Shown: positions 23,326 to 32,563, counted from the first letter of the stretch. The stretch is 36,655 nt of DNA from Desulfobacteraceae bacterium (GCA_022712835.1 JAFLJU010000044.1:1-36655); one strand, 5' to 3'. A program made the numbers and translations. Notes: generated by a model from the letters alone, not told the origin.

Positions 23326-25086
23326 ATGAAAGCGCTTTACAGAGAAGTTATCCAAATCAATCAGATGGAAGACAATTCGGACAAGGAAGATGCGGCAAGA
23401 CTGTTTTTTGAAAAATTAAACACCATGACAATTCCGTCACAGTTTAATTGGGCCAAACAGATTTTTGAAGATCTACACGTCAAGGAAACACCGGATAAAA
23501 CAGCCCTCATCTGGAATGATATTCATACCCTTGAGACCCTCTCCTATTCCTATGCCCAGGTGTTGCAACGGGCCAATCAATTGATTAATTTTTTGGCAAA
23601 TCTTGGAATCGGTCACACCGCAAACATGTACATGATGAGCCCTATCGTGCCTGAAACCTGGTTTGCAAGCCTTGCCTGTATCAAGGCCGGGATGGTGTCC
23701 GTGCCCACGGCCACCACCATGACATCCCGGGAACTTGAGTATCGGTTCGAAACCTATCGGCCCGATGTGATCATGGCGGATGAGGCCTCTGCTGATTTAA
23801 TTGACCAGGCAGCAAAAGAGACCGGAATCTCCCCCAGGGTCAAATTGGTCCTGGGAAAAAAAGAGGGGTGGACCTCCTTTGATGAGATCCTGAAAGAATC
23901 CATTGAGGCCCCGGCTGCGGATACGGCCGCCGATGAAACCTTGTTTTGCTATTTTACCTCGGGCACCACAGGGCTTCCAAAACGGGTGGGGCATACGGCG
24001 ATCTCGTATCCTCTGGGGCATCTGTCCACCACCATCATGATCGGGGTAAAACCCGATGATATCCACCATAACCTGAGCGCGCCTGGGTGGGCCAAATGGG
24101 CTTGGTCCAGTTTTTTTGTCCCCTTTAATGTGGGGGCCACTGCCACGGGATTCCATTTTAGTGTATTGGATGGGGAGCAATACCTGGATGCCCTTTCCCG
24201 GAATCAGGTGACCACCTTCTGCGGCCCCCCAACCGCCTGGCGCATGTTTGTGAACATGAACCTGGACTCCTTTGACCTGTCAAATTTGCGACAGTCCATC
24301 AGTGCAGGAGAACCTTTGAATCCCGAAGTGATTACCCGGTGGAAAAAACATACGGGCACTGAAATAAGGGACTTTTACGGTCAGACCGAATCCACAGCCA
24401 TGATTGGCAATCCTCCCTGGATGACGGGCAAAATGCGCTCCGGCTCCTTTGGTAGCCCTTCGTTTATGTATGATGTGGCCCTGGCCGATGATGAAGGCAA
24501 TGAGATCACTGTGCCGGATCAGGTGGGACATATTGTGGTGAAATTGGATAATTGGAAACCCATTGGCCTTTTTTCCGAATATATCGGGAATCCGGAAAAA
24601 ATGAGCTCTGTGTTTGTGGATAATTTTTATTATACAGGAGATAGGGCTTCCTTTGATGAAGACGGCTATTGGTGGTTTGTGGGACGGGCTGATGATGTGA
24701 TTAAGTCATCGGACTATCGTATCGGGCCCTTTGAAGTGGAAAGTGCTCTTTTAGAGCATCCATCCGTGGCAGAGGCTGCCGTTGTGGGAGCGCCTGATCC
24801 CAACCGGTATCAACTGGTCAAGGCCTATGTGATCTTGAACCCTACCTATGAAGGAAACAGCGAACTGGCCCTTGAATTGTTCAAGCATACCATGAACATC
24901 CTGGCCAAATTTAAGATACCTAGAATCATTGAGTTTGTCACCGAAGTCCCCAAGACCATCAGCGGGAAAATCCGGCGGATTGAGCTTCGTGAAATGACCC
25001 TAAATAATAGTGAAGTTGATGCCCTGGATGAGACAGAGTATTGCTATTGGGATTTTCCTGAGTTAAGTTCAAAAAACAAAAAATAA
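23326..25086 (+). CDS. AMP-forming acyl-CoA synthetase (medium-chain/ACSM-like)
   Basis: A 586-aa ANL-superfamily ligase that activates a carboxylic acid with ATP and CoA. The phosphate loop is TSGTTGLPKRVGH, with YGQTE, TGDRASFDEDGYWWFVGR, and the hinge motif KSSDYRIGPFEVES typical of medium-chain and benzoate-like synthetases. The catalytic lysine is Lys548 in SGKIRR. That lysine is the residue acetylated by Pat-type enzymes in related synthetases. The start ATG 23326 has an AAGGAG SD 12 bases upstream; an in-frame ATG at residue 14 is an alternative. The gene is monocistronic, next to two CoA-transferase-type genes on the other strand, which suggests a shared acyl-CoA pathway. The substrate is not predictable. 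Confidence 0.92.
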   Translation: MKALYREVIQINQMEDNSDKEDAARLFFEKLNTMTIPSQFNWAKQIFEDLHVKETPDKTALIWNDIHTLETLSYSYAQVLQRANQLINFLANLGIGHTANMYMMSPIVPETWFASLACIKAGMVSVPTATTMTSRELEYRFETYRPDVIMADEASADLIDQAAKETGISPRVKLVLGKKEGWTSFDEILKESIEAPAADTAADETLFCYFTSGTTGLPKRVGHTAISYPLGHLSTTIMIGVKPDDIHHNLSAPGWAKWAWSSFFVPFNVGATATGFHFSVLDGEQYLDALSRNQVTTFCGPPTAWRMFVNMNLDSFDLSNLRQSISAGEPLNPEVITRWKKHTGTEIRDFYGQTESTAMIGNPPWMTGKMRSGSFGSPSFMYDVALADDEGNEITVPDQVGHIVVKLDNWKPIGLFSEYIGNPEKMSSVFVDNFYYTGDRASFDEDGYWWFVGRADDVIKSSDYRIGPFEVESALLEHPSVAEAAVVGAPDPNRYQLVKAYVILNPTYEGNSELALELFKHTMNILAKFKIPRIIEFVTEVPKTISGKIRRIELREMTLNNSEVDALDETEYCYWDFPELSSKNKK

Positions 25087-25101
25087 CCTTTCAAAGGTTT
25101 T
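25085..25101 (+). terminator. Small terminator-like hairpin at the end of the acyl-CoA synthetase gene
   Basis: AACCTT, loop TCA, AAGGTT and then TT, starting in the stop codon. It is weak alone; a second hairpin follows at 25121-25154. Confidence 0.4.
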
Positions 25102-25120
25102 AAATTTAGAGGCTTCAATA

Positions 25121-25154
25121 GGAAGGGGGACACGGGTTCTTTGCACTCCCTTCC
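25121..25154. repeat. Hairpin between convergent genes
   Basis: GGAAGGG pairs with CCCTTCC around a 20-base loop. With the preceding and following hairpins it separates the converging acyl-CoA synthetase and CoA-transferase/GNAT genes. Confidence 0.4.
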
Positions 25155-25180
25155 TTAAATTGCTCTTAGCTTAAATTGTT

Positions 25181-25220
25181 TTTCCCTGATCAGACCTTTT
25201 TTGGGGGCTGATTAGGGAAA
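25181..25220. repeat. 13-bp inverted repeat overlapping the CoA-transferase/GNAT stop codon
   Basis: TTTCCCTGATCAG (25181-25193) pairs with CTGATTAGGGAAA (25208-25220) with a single G-T wobble around a 14-base loop. It contains the stop codon of the minus-strand gene at 25212. There is no proper T-tract, so its role is probably 3'-end protection. Confidence 0.55.
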
Positions 25221-27068
25221 GACCATCTCCACTTCCATCTCGCCGCTGCCGCTTCGGATCAGTTTGGCGTCCGGGTATCTTTTCTGGAAAACCTTGAGCA
25301 TTTTCCGGTTTTCCGCCAGAACCGTGGCAACAAATTTTTTGTAATTGTTTTCCTTTGCAATGGTTTCCAGAGATGCCAGTAGGAAACTGGCAATCCCCAT
25401 GCCATGGAGCCTTTCCTTGACCAGGAAGGCCACTTCTGCCGCATCGCTTCCGATCTCGGCATAGGAGCCAATGGCTACAATCTGCTTGCGCTTGCCAAGT
25501 TGCATCAGGCCGATCAGGGTCATGTTCCGTCGATAATCCACCTCTGCCCATTGCTGCTGGAGCATCTTTCTGGAGAACACCTTACGTTTGTTAAAGAACC
25601 GATAATAAATGGAGTCTTCCTGGAGAGAATAGAAAAAATGGCGGGATTCGAATTCATCCGAGGGCAACAGGGGCCTGAATTCAACCCGCTTGCCATTGGC
25701 AAGCTTCATGGAATAATTATAGGAATATAAGAATAACAGGTCCTGGCTGGTAGGGGGCAACTGATCCGGAAAGATATAATGTCTCTTTTTGGCCTGGCGG
25801 ATCAGTTCTTTACGAAACTTGGGGTGGGCGATCTGGGCCAACTCCATGACTCTCTGAAAAATGCTCTTTCGGCCCATTTCAGCAATGCCATACTCGGTGA
25901 CAATGATGTCAATATCCCCTCTTGTAGTAGCCACCCCGGCCCCTTCACTTAAGTGGGGGACAATGCGGGAGATGGAGCCGTTCTGGGCGGTTGAGGGGAT
26001 GATGATAATGGAGAAGCCCCCCTTTGACATGGAAGAACCCCGGATAAAATCCACCTGATCTCCGATGCCGCTGTAAAAGAGGTATCCCTTGGAATCGGAA
26101 CAGACCTGGCCTGTCAGATCCACTTCCAGGGCAGAACTGATGGAGATGAAATTATCATTTCTGGCAATCACATTGGGGTCATTGACAAAATCCGAGGACT
26201 TAAAATAGAACATGGGGTTGTTGTCCACATAATCATACAAGGCCTTTGATCCCATGCAAAGGGTTGCCACCACCCGGTCCGGCAGATAGTTTTTTTTCCG
26301 ATTGGTAATGACTTTGTCCTTCAACAAAGGCAACAGACCGTCGGTGATGACCTGGGTGTGGATGCCCAGGTCTTTTTTGTCGGCAAGATAGGGCAGAATG
26401 GCATCGGGCAGATGACCAAAACCGATCTGGAGGGTGGACCCATCATCCACCAGCATGTTGACATAGTGACCGATTCGTTCCACCACCTGCTGGTTTTTGG
26501 TTTCAGGCAGAGATTCTAAAAGGGGTTCTTCATGCTCCACCAGAAAGTCGATTTCATCAATGTGAACCACTGAGTCTCCCCAGGTTCTCGGCATCCGGGG
26601 ATTGACCTGGGCGATGACCATATCGGCATTTTTCATACCGGAAAGGGTGATATCCACGGAGATCCCCAGGGAGCAGTATCCATGAATATCTGGTGGGCAA
26701 ACCTGGATCAGGGCCACGTCCAGGCCGATTTCATGATTTTCAAATATTTTGGGAATCTGGGACAGGTAGACCGGAATATAATCAATTTTTCCTTCAAAGG
26801 CGGATTGACGCATGAGAACAGAGATAAAAAACAGCTTGATGGAAAACCGGGAGAGGAAATTCTCATCATTGACATACTTGGACAAGGTTGAGGAAAGCAT
26901 TTGGTAAATAATAATGTCCTGGATGGACAGATCTTCAACCATGGCTTTGATCAGGCGCTGGGGTTCCCCACATCCGGTTCCGATAAACACCCTGCTGCCG
27001 TTGTGAATTTTTTTAACACTTGCTTGGGGGGTGAGAAGTTTTTCCGGGCATGTCTCCTTTAGATTCAT
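25212..27068 (-). CDS. Acetyl-CoA hydrolase/transferase-like domain fused to a Pat-type GNAT acetyltransferase
   Basis: A 618-aa fusion. Residues ~1-440 follow the acetyl-CoA hydrolase/4-hydroxybutyrate CoA-transferase family (DDGSTLQIGFGHLPDA, GHxxDxVRG-like segments, VTEYGIAEMG). Residues ~458-618 are a GNAT domain starting FRPLLPSDE and with the acetyl-CoA loop RLHGMGIASF; this start resembles the C-terminal domain of PatZ-type lysine acetyltransferases. The position of the catalytic Glu is Gln239 here (HTQVITDG, codon CAG); the neighbour at 27187 has Glu there. The first half may therefore be a CoA-ester sensor rather than a transferase. SD AGGAG lies 10 bases before the ATG. I recall this domain fusion in other Deltaproteobacteria; its function is unproven. 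Confidence 0.92.
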   Translation of the reverse strand: MNLKETCPEKLLTPQASVKKIHNGSRVFIGTGCGEPQRLIKAMVEDLSIQDIIIYQMLSSTLSKYVNDENFLSRFSIKLFFISVLMRQSAFEGKIDYIPVYLSQIPKIFENHEIGLDVALIQVCPPDIHGYCSLGISVDITLSGMKNADMVIAQVNPRMPRTWGDSVVHIDEIDFLVEHEEPLLESLPETKNQQVVERIGHYVNMLVDDGSTLQIGFGHLPDAILPYLADKKDLGIHTQVITDGLLPLLKDKVITNRKKNYLPDRVVATLCMGSKALYDYVDNNPMFYFKSSDFVNDPNVIARNDNFISISSALEVDLTGQVCSDSKGYLFYSGIGDQVDFIRGSSMSKGGFSIIIIPSTAQNGSISRIVPHLSEGAGVATTRGDIDIIVTEYGIAEMGRKSIFQRVMELAQIAHPKFRKELIRQAKKRHYIFPDQLPPTSQDLLFLYSYNYSMKLANGKRVEFRPLLPSDEFESRHFFYSLQEDSIYYRFFNKRKVFSRKMLQQQWAEVDYRRNMTLIGLMQLGKRKQIVAIGSYAEIGSDAAEVAFLVKERLHGMGIASFLLASLETIAKENNYKKFVATVLAENRKMLKVFQKRYPDAKLIRSGSGEMEVEMVFP

Positions 27069-27186
27069 GAATCTTATCTCCTGGTGAGCCAGTTACAATG
27101 TTTAAACCTGAGCCTAAAATGGGTCAAGTATTAAATATATTTTTCAGAATGTACAGGAAAAACAGGTGGTCGCTTTTCTCCATGAG

Positions 27187-28596
27187 TTAAATAGAAACCT
27201 TTCCCTGGTACAGGGTAACCCCCGGAGGAATTTTATCCAGGGAAAAGCCCTTGGGTTTGGTCATTCTCGGGTCATCATAGATGGTTTTCAGCAGTTGCTC
27301 CCTGTGATCCGGGTGGGAGATACTGGCAATGGCAAGCCCCTTGAATCCCGTGGGCAGATCCCTTAAATCTGCGATGCCGTATTCGGTCACAATGACCACC
27401 CCGTCGTAGGCAGATGCCGTCAGGGTGATGCCCGAGGGGCAGCCCGGAACAATTTTTGACTTGCCTTTATTGGTAAGACTTTTCATGGCAATGATGGGGG
27501 CACCGTATCGTTTATGGCTCAGGGCCCTGACAAAGTCAGGTTGCCCGCCCACACCGCCGTAATACCGTGAGGGGTCGATAAAATCTGCCCAGACATTGCC
27601 GCTTAAGTCCACGCCAATGGCTGTGTTGACGGAGAGAAAGGGACCGCAGGCCTGCACCTTCAGAGCCGAGTTGGTATACATGCAGGGGCGCATCTGGACC
27701 TGGGATCGCATGTGCACATAGTCATACAGCTTTTGGGACCCCATGACCAGGCTGGTTGTGCTATAGCCTGTATTTATTTTTTTTGCCTTGTTCGTGATGA
27801 TCCCTTTCTTCTGGAGATACATGAGGCCATCCCCATAGAGTTCGGTCTGGACCCCCAGGTTTTTGTGACCCGAGGTGGCAATCGTCCCAACCACTGCATC
27901 GGGGATTTTTCCCAGACCCACCTGGAGGGTCATGCCATCCTCTAAAAAATGTTCGGTGATCATCTCTCCGATGCGGCGTTCTTCATTTGCAAGATTCTCA
28001 AAATCAGGCGCATCAAAAGTATAGACCGGCTGGATGCCCTCTTCAATTAAATAATCAATATCCTGGCCGGAAATGACGCTCTGGCCCTGGGTAAATGGCA
28101 TGGACGGATCCAATTCGGCAATGACAAGGGTGGCGGTCTCAAAGGCGGCGTGGATGGCATCCACAGAAAGTCCCAGACTGTATTCCCCGGTTTGATCGTT
28201 TCGTCTTACCTTCATGATCACCAGATCGATTTCATACCCGCATCCTTTTCCCATGAGTCGGTCCATGTTACCAAGGGTACAGGGCAGGTAATAGGCACGG
28301 CCTTCATCTGCGGCTTTTCTGACATCCCCCCCGGAAAAGATGGAATAGGCCTTTATACGGTCCTGGAGGCCCTCTTCCACATAGGGAACCGGTCCATGTA
28401 GCAGGATATGGATCATCTTCATGAAGGGAAGTTGTCCGGTATCATTTTTAATAAACTTAGTTAATGCCTCAATGCTGGCGGTGGGGGTTGCGGAATTGGA
28501 GCCGATGTAGCAATTGATGTTTTCCCGGTGTCCCAGGTGCTGCACAATTATATTGCCTATTTCTTTTAATTTAATGGGTGTGGGTTGTCTTTTCAT
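27187..28596 (-). CDS. Acetyl-CoA hydrolase/CoA-transferase family protein
   Basis: A 469-aa family I CoA transferase of the acetyl-CoA hydrolase/4-hydroxybutyrate CoA-transferase group. The catalytic Glu252 lies in VQTELYGDG. EDGMTLQVGLGKIPDA is the CoA-binding segment, and VTEYGIADLRDLP marks the C-terminal domain. It would move CoA between acetyl-CoA and another acid, forming an energetically efficient route to acyl-CoA. It has a good SD (AAGAGGT) and is likely co-transcribed with the downstream GNAT fusion (118-bp gap, same strand). Its intact active site contrasts with that paralogue. The real acid substrate is unknown. Confidence 0.9.
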   Translation of the reverse strand: MKRQPTPIKLKEIGNIIVQHLGHRENINCYIGSNSATPTASIEALTKFIKNDTGQLPFMKMIHILLHGPVPYVEEGLQDRIKAYSIFSGGDVRKAADEGRAYYLPCTLGNMDRLMGKGCGYEIDLVIMKVRRNDQTGEYSLGLSVDAIHAAFETATLVIAELDPSMPFTQGQSVISGQDIDYLIEEGIQPVYTFDAPDFENLANEERRIGEMITEHFLEDGMTLQVGLGKIPDAVVGTIATSGHKNLGVQTELYGDGLMYLQKKGIITNKAKKINTGYSTTSLVMGSQKLYDYVHMRSQVQMRPCMYTNSALKVQACGPFLSVNTAIGVDLSGNVWADFIDPSRYYGGVGGQPDFVRALSHKRYGAPIIAMKSLTNKGKSKIVPGCPSGITLTASAYDGVVIVTEYGIADLRDLPTGFKGLAIASISHPDHREQLLKTIYDDPRMTKPKGFSLDKIPPGVTLYQGKVSI

Positions 28597-28688
28597 ATGA
28601 GACCTCTTGTCTGTTTGCCAGCTTAGCGATGCTAAAAATAATTTATGATAAACCTGGCAAATGGTATGTTTTTTTAATGGATCTTTAA

Positions 28689-28814
28689 ATGATTGATTCA
28701 GGTTTCAGTCTTTGTTATCCTGATTTTCAGTATACAGAGGAAAACAAAATGGAGCAAGATAGAATTTCTGGGAGCCGGTGTTTGCAATTGTTTCGGGTTA
28801 GTGAATACGGATAA
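28689..28814 (+). CDS. Possible 41-aa small ORF
   Basis: ATG 28689 opens 41 codons. A second in-frame ATG at 28749 (21 codons) has a better SD (AGAGGA, 7 bases upstream). The peptide is hydrophilic with two Cys, and has no recognisable domain. A good terminator lies 19 bases after the stop, so 28689-28859 could be a small independent transcription unit, coding or not. Confidence 0.25.
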   Translation: MIDSGFSLCYPDFQYTEENKMEQDRISGSRCLQLFRVSEYG

Positions 28815-28832
28815 GGATATGTCAAAAAAGTG

Positions 28833-28860
28833 AAAAGGCCATCTGCTACATGGCTTTTTA
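28833..28860 (+). terminator. Intrinsic terminator in the gap before wecB
   Basis: AAAAGGCCAT pairs with ATGGCTTTTT (one G-T wobble) around a 7-base loop and ends in a T-run. No long plus-strand gene lies just upstream, so it points to a small transcript from ~28700. Confidence 0.65.
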
Positions 28861-28936
28861 ATTCATATCTTTTTATAGTCTTATCCGTCATAGTTATGGA
28901 CTGATAATTGGTAATCTCTGAATATAAAGGTGAAAA

Positions 28937-30028
28937 ATGAAAGATAAAATTTTGAAAATACATTTGATAGCAGCGGCAAGGCCTAATTTTATGAAGATTG
29001 CTCCTCTTTTTCATGAGCTGGTTAAAAGAGATTGGGCAGAACCCGTAATTGTACACACAGGCCAGCATTATGACCTGAATATGTCTGATATTTTTTTCAA
29101 AAACTTTGGACTTCCCGAACCCCATATTCATCTGGGTGTGGGAAGTGGGACCCATGCCCAGCAGACCGGGAATGTTATGATTGAATATGAAAAAATCCTT
29201 TTGGAAAACCCTCCGGATTTGGTTATTGTGGTAGGGGATGTGAATTCAACTGCTGCCGTTACCATGGCAGCGGTAAAGCTTGGTATCAAAGTTGCCCATC
29301 TGGAGGCAGGATTAAGGTCTTTTGACCGGACCATGCCCGAAGAAATCAACAGGCTTGTAACGGATTCAATTGCCGATTATCTGTGGACACCTTCCCAGGA
29401 TGGAAACAAGAATCTTGAAAAAGAGGGGGTAAGCCCTGAAAAAATTTTTCTTGTCGGCAATATCATGATTGATTCCCTGGTCATGGCAAGAAAGAATATT
29501 GAAAAACTTGATGTCTATTCCACCTTTGGATGTGAAAAGGGGAAATTTGGTCTTGTTACCCTTCACAGACCTTCGAATGTTGATTCCAGGAATGTTCTTG
29601 CTGAGTTGTGTGATCACCTGGTTGATATTTCTAAAAAGATGCCATTGATATTTCCAGTTCATCCCAGGACTTTGGGAAAACTTGCAGAATTTGGTATAGA
29701 CTCTTTAAGTAATGCTGAAAATATCCATTTAACGGAACCCCTTGGGTATAACGATTTTATGAATCTTGTATTTAACAGCAAAATGATAATTACGGATTCA
29801 GGCGGAGTTCAGGAAGAAACCACCTTTCTTCAAATTCCTTGCATAACGCTGCGGCCAAATACTGAACGGCCTGTAACCGTAAGCCAGGGCACAAACCAAT
29901 TGTGCAGGCCCCAAGAACTTTGCAAAATGGTTGATTCAATTTTGGAAGGCCATTTTAAAAAAGGGAGTATCCCTGAATTCTGGGATGGGGGAACTGCTAA
30001 AAGAATTGCAGATTTGATCCAACCATAA
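28937..30028 (+). CDS. wecB: UDP-N-acetylglucosamine 2-epimerase (non-hydrolysing)
   Basis: A 363-aa GT-B-fold enzyme interconverting UDP-GlcNAc and UDP-ManNAc, which supplies ManNAc or ManNAcA for surface polysaccharides. Marks are AARPNFMKIAPL, HTGQHYDLNMSD, GDVNST, HLEAGLRSFDRTMPEEINR, TLHRPSNVD, and the C-terminal SGGVQEE plus RPNTERP. The start ATG 28937 has SD AAAGGTG. It stands alone without a wecC or other glycan genes next to it, so the polysaccharide it serves is encoded elsewhere. Its codon use seems more AT-rich than its neighbours, a mild hint of different ancestry. Confidence 0.93.
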   Translation: MKDKILKIHLIAAARPNFMKIAPLFHELVKRDWAEPVIVHTGQHYDLNMSDIFFKNFGLPEPHIHLGVGSGTHAQQTGNVMIEYEKILLENPPDLVIVVGDVNSTAAVTMAAVKLGIKVAHLEAGLRSFDRTMPEEINRLVTDSIADYLWTPSQDGNKNLEKEGVSPEKIFLVGNIMIDSLVMARKNIEKLDVYSTFGCEKGKFGLVTLHRPSNVDSRNVLAELCDHLVDISKKMPLIFPVHPRTLGKLAEFGIDSLSNAENIHLTEPLGYNDFMNLVFNSKMIITDSGGVQEETTFLQIPCITLRPNTERPVTVSQGTNQLCRPQELCKMVDSILEGHFKKGSIPEFWDGGTAKRIADLIQP

Positions 30029-30101
30029 TAGCGCCGGGCTTAAAAATTATGAACTGACTCTTGTCTCTTCATAGACGGTTATGGTGAGCGCGGGTTAGTG
30101 T

Positions 30102-30124
30102 GGCCCGGGCAGGATTCCCGGGCC
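30102..30124. terminator. Perfect 8-bp GC-rich hairpin
   Basis: GGCCCGGG, loop CAGGATT, CCCGGGCC. It lies 8 bases beyond the stop of the minus-strand solute-binding-protein remnant and probably served as its terminator, although no T-tract follows. Confidence 0.5.
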
Positions 30125-30132
30125 TGAATGGC

Positions 30133-30540
30133 TTACATATATTTTTTCAAAATGGCATCATAGGTGCCGTCAACTTTCATTTTATCCAGCTCGGTCTGCC
30201 ATTTTGCAATGATGTCATCAGCGGTGTCTTTGCTGAATGCAATGAAAAGCTGTGTGTTTTTGACATCAAAAACCTTTTCAAGGGTAGGGGCGTCGCCGGC
30301 AACTGCTTTGGCTTTGTAAAGGCCCTGTAAGTGGCCCACGATCCAGAGATCAATACGTCCGGCTGCCAGTTTTTTCACATTGAGCTGATCATCCACAACA
30401 CTTTCGGTATTGGTAAATCCCTGTTCTTTTAAAAAAAGTTCCGCAGCATCGTCCTTATAGGTACCGATCTTTTTTACCTTTTTCGCATCCTCCAGTGAAT
30501 TGATCTGAATTTGGCTGCCTTTTTTCGCGAAACGGGATAG
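30133..30540 (-). pseudogene. 5'-truncated extracellular solute-binding protein (SBP_bac_3 family)
   Basis: A frame from 30540 to the stop at 30133 encodes 135 residues that read as the C-terminal lobe of a family 3 periplasmic amino-acid-type binding protein (NSLEDAKKVKKIGTYKDDAAE, KLAAGRIDLWIVG, FSKDTADDIIAKW, C-terminal DAILKKYM). Upstream the frame hits a TGA at once (30543-30541), with no start codon, signal peptide or N-terminal lobe. A short GTG-started frame of 87 codons is therefore not a real gene. The homology stops sharply near 30540, about 70 bp beyond the end of the MCP gene, which suggests a deletion or rearrangement between the two. Confidence 0.75.
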
Positions 30541-30608
30541 TCAATCTATTATTTATACTATACCCTTCCTTGGGTGCTCGTTCCTAAAATAGAGGGCATA
30601 AAACTGCC

Positions 30609-30636
30609 CTGCCCAGGGCCGGGTTGCCATGGGCAG
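30609..30636 (-). terminator. Terminator-like hairpin after the MCP gene
   Basis: CTGCCCA pairs with TGGGCAG (7 bp) around a 14-base loop, followed on the minus strand by GGCAGTTTTATG. It lies 12 bases beyond the MCP stop. Confidence 0.5.
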
Positions 30637-30647
30637 AGCATGATTGT

Positions 30648-32363
30648 CTATACGCGAAATTTTCCCATGAGTTCGGCCAGTCGATCACCGAGCACTGACA
30701 GCTGGCCCGCATTTGTTTTTACCTCCTGGCTGGAAGAGGAAAGACCGTCAGTGGCTTCTGTGATCTCCCCAATTTCCTGAGCCACCTGCTGGGAGGCGGC
30801 CGATCCTTCAGATACGTTATCGTTTACCTCAAGAATTCCAGAGGAGGCATGGGAAATGTTTTCAGCGATTTCCCTGGTGGTGGCAGACTGCTCTTCCACG
30901 GCAGTGGCAATGGTGGCAACAATGGAATTGATTTCCATAACCACCTCGGAAATTTTTGATATCTCTTCTACCGTACCGTTGGTTGAGGACTGAATGCCCT
31001 GAATCTGCTCTTTAATGGCTCCAGATGCTTCAGATGTCTGCTTGGCAAGGTCCTTGATTTCGTTGGCCACAACCGCAAAACCTTTTCCAGCTTCACCTGC
31101 CCGGGCAGCCTCAATAGTGGCATTCAGGGCCAGCAGGTTGACCTGCTCGGAAATGTCGGTAATGGTTTCCACTACCTTGCCGATCTGCTTGGCCGCGCTT
31201 CCAAGCTCATTTACCTGTTTGGAGGCACTATGGGTCTGGGTCACGGCATTGTCGGTTATGGACCTTGCCTTTTCTGCATTCTGGGCGATTTCATTAATAG
31301 TGGAGGACATCTCTTCCGAGGCTGTGGCCACCATGTTGATATTGGTGGATGCCTCTTCCATGGCAGCTGCCACAGAGGTCATATTGGTGCTCATATTATC
31401 TGCAGCATTGGCCACTGAATTGGATCGGGCGGACAGACCTTCCACCCCGGAGTTCATTCTGTCAGATAACTGGGTAAAACCGGTGGAAGATTTATTAATG
31501 ATGGTGGCGTTTTTGGTAACCTCTTTGATCAGGTCCTGAAGTTTTTCGATAAACTGGTTGAACCAATGGGACAGCTCCCCAATTTCATCCTTTGTTTTTA
31601 CGTTCAGGCGTTTGGTCAGATCCCCTTCCCCCTGGGCAATGTCTTTGATCATGGCAATGGTCTGCTTGATGGGGCGGGTGACAAACAGCTGGAGGCAGAA
31701 GACCAGAGTAACAATCAACGCTATGATGATCACGACTGCCACAATCAGCTGGGTGGTGATGGCTTGACCGATGTTCTTTTTGGAAATTCCTTGGAATGTG
31801 GCAATGCTTTCCCGGGTATGGGTTTCCTGGTCTTTTATAATCTTTTTGACAAGGTCATTGGTGTAATAGAGCCTTACACTTCCCACTTTTTCTCCTTCAT
31901 GGACAGCATCGGAAACAATGGACAGTTTTTCGTCCAATTTAACCGTATCAGGCAGGGTCGATCCGCTTGCGATATCAGGCGCTTTCCAGGCCGCGCCAAA
32001 GGGCTTTCCATCTGCATCCAACACCTTGATCGCTACCATGCCGTCCAGTTTCAAGTAGTTGGAGAGAAGTTTGTATAATTGCTCCTGGTCGAAATTATAT
32101 AAAAAAGACCGGGTCACACTGGTACAGATTTCAAGGTTTACCTTCATATTGGCAACCAGGGATTTTTCCATCTGAAGGGACTCTTCTTCCAAAGCAGTCT
32201 TCTGGGTTGTCACAAACTGGTCAATCATACTCTCTGCAAGGCCTGACTGAAGCCGGATACCGATAAAACTGCTGATGGCCAGAAGGACAAGAATGATAAT
32301 GCCGCTGGCGAATGAGGTCTTAAATGCAATGCTGCTTCGCCGTTTTGATTCCTTTTTTTCCAT
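30648..32363 (-). CDS. Methyl-accepting chemotaxis protein
   Basis: A 571-aa transmembrane chemoreceptor. A first helix lies at ~16-34, then a ~165-residue periplasmic region, a second helix (~201-225), a HAMP domain (~225-280), and a cytoplasmic signalling coiled coil with the highly conserved tip [19 protein letters not shown] (~400). It should control CheA in response to a periplasmic ligand, which could be direct or through a binding protein. No C-terminal NWETF-type pentapeptide for CheR is present. SD AAGGAG lies 7 bases before the ATG. A decapitated solute-binding protein follows on the same strand. FliW elsewhere in the window also indicates that the organism is motile. Confidence 0.92.
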   Translation of the reverse strand: MEKKESKRRSSIAFKTSFASGIIILVLLAISSFIGIRLQSGLAESMIDQFVTTQKTALEEESLQMEKSLVANMKVNLEICTSVTRSFLYNFDQEQLYKLLSNYLKLDGMVAIKVLDADGKPFGAAWKAPDIASGSTLPDTVKLDEKLSIVSDAVHEGEKVGSVRLYYTNDLVKKIIKDQETHTRESIATFQGISKKNIGQAITTQLIVAVVIIIALIVTLVFCLQLFVTRPIKQTIAMIKDIAQGEGDLTKRLNVKTKDEIGELSHWFNQFIEKLQDLIKEVTKNATIINKSSTGFTQLSDRMNSGVEGLSARSNSVANAADNMSTNMTSVAAAMEEASTNINMVATASEEMSSTINEIAQNAEKARSITDNAVTQTHSASKQVNELGSAAKQIGKVVETITDISEQVNLLALNATIEAARAGEAGKGFAVVANEIKDLAKQTSEASGAIKEQIQGIQSSTNGTVEEISKISEVVMEINSIVATIATAVEEQSATTREIAENISHASSGILEVNDNVSEGSAASQQVAQEIGEITEATDGLSSSSQEVKTNAGQLSVLGDRLAELMGKFRV

Positions 32364-32563
32364 GGGAACTCCTTACGTATTCACAATAATTAAAAACCAA
32401 AAAAAACCATCAGGCTATTTAATTACACAATTTAGGCTTGGGCGTCTACCCTTATGAGAATGGATTATGCGAAAAATAATACCCCTTTTAGAATGAAGTG
32501 TCAAATGGTATCTTACCCATCGTTGTGTGCGTTTTGGATTAGTTTGAACCGGCATTTTCGGGT

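Larger units (their letters stand above)
28597..28936. other. Intergenic region before wecB
   Basis: A 340-bp gap between divergent genes. It contains a possible 41-codon ORF (28689-28814) and a clear plus-strand terminator (28833-28859). I see no strong wecB promoter. Confidence 0.45.

Noticed and set aside
23176..23355. 60-residue N-terminal extension of the second Dus protein
   Set aside because: Similarity begins at MNTNRTTIILAPLQGF; the extension is AT-rich and overlaps the divergent synthetase start.
24700..24735. Asp in the acyl-CoA synthetase hinge loop (SSDYR) where acetyl-CoA synthetases have Gly
   Set aside because: SDYRIGPFEVES is, to my knowledge, normal in medium-chain-type synthetases, so it is not a sign of a dead enzyme.
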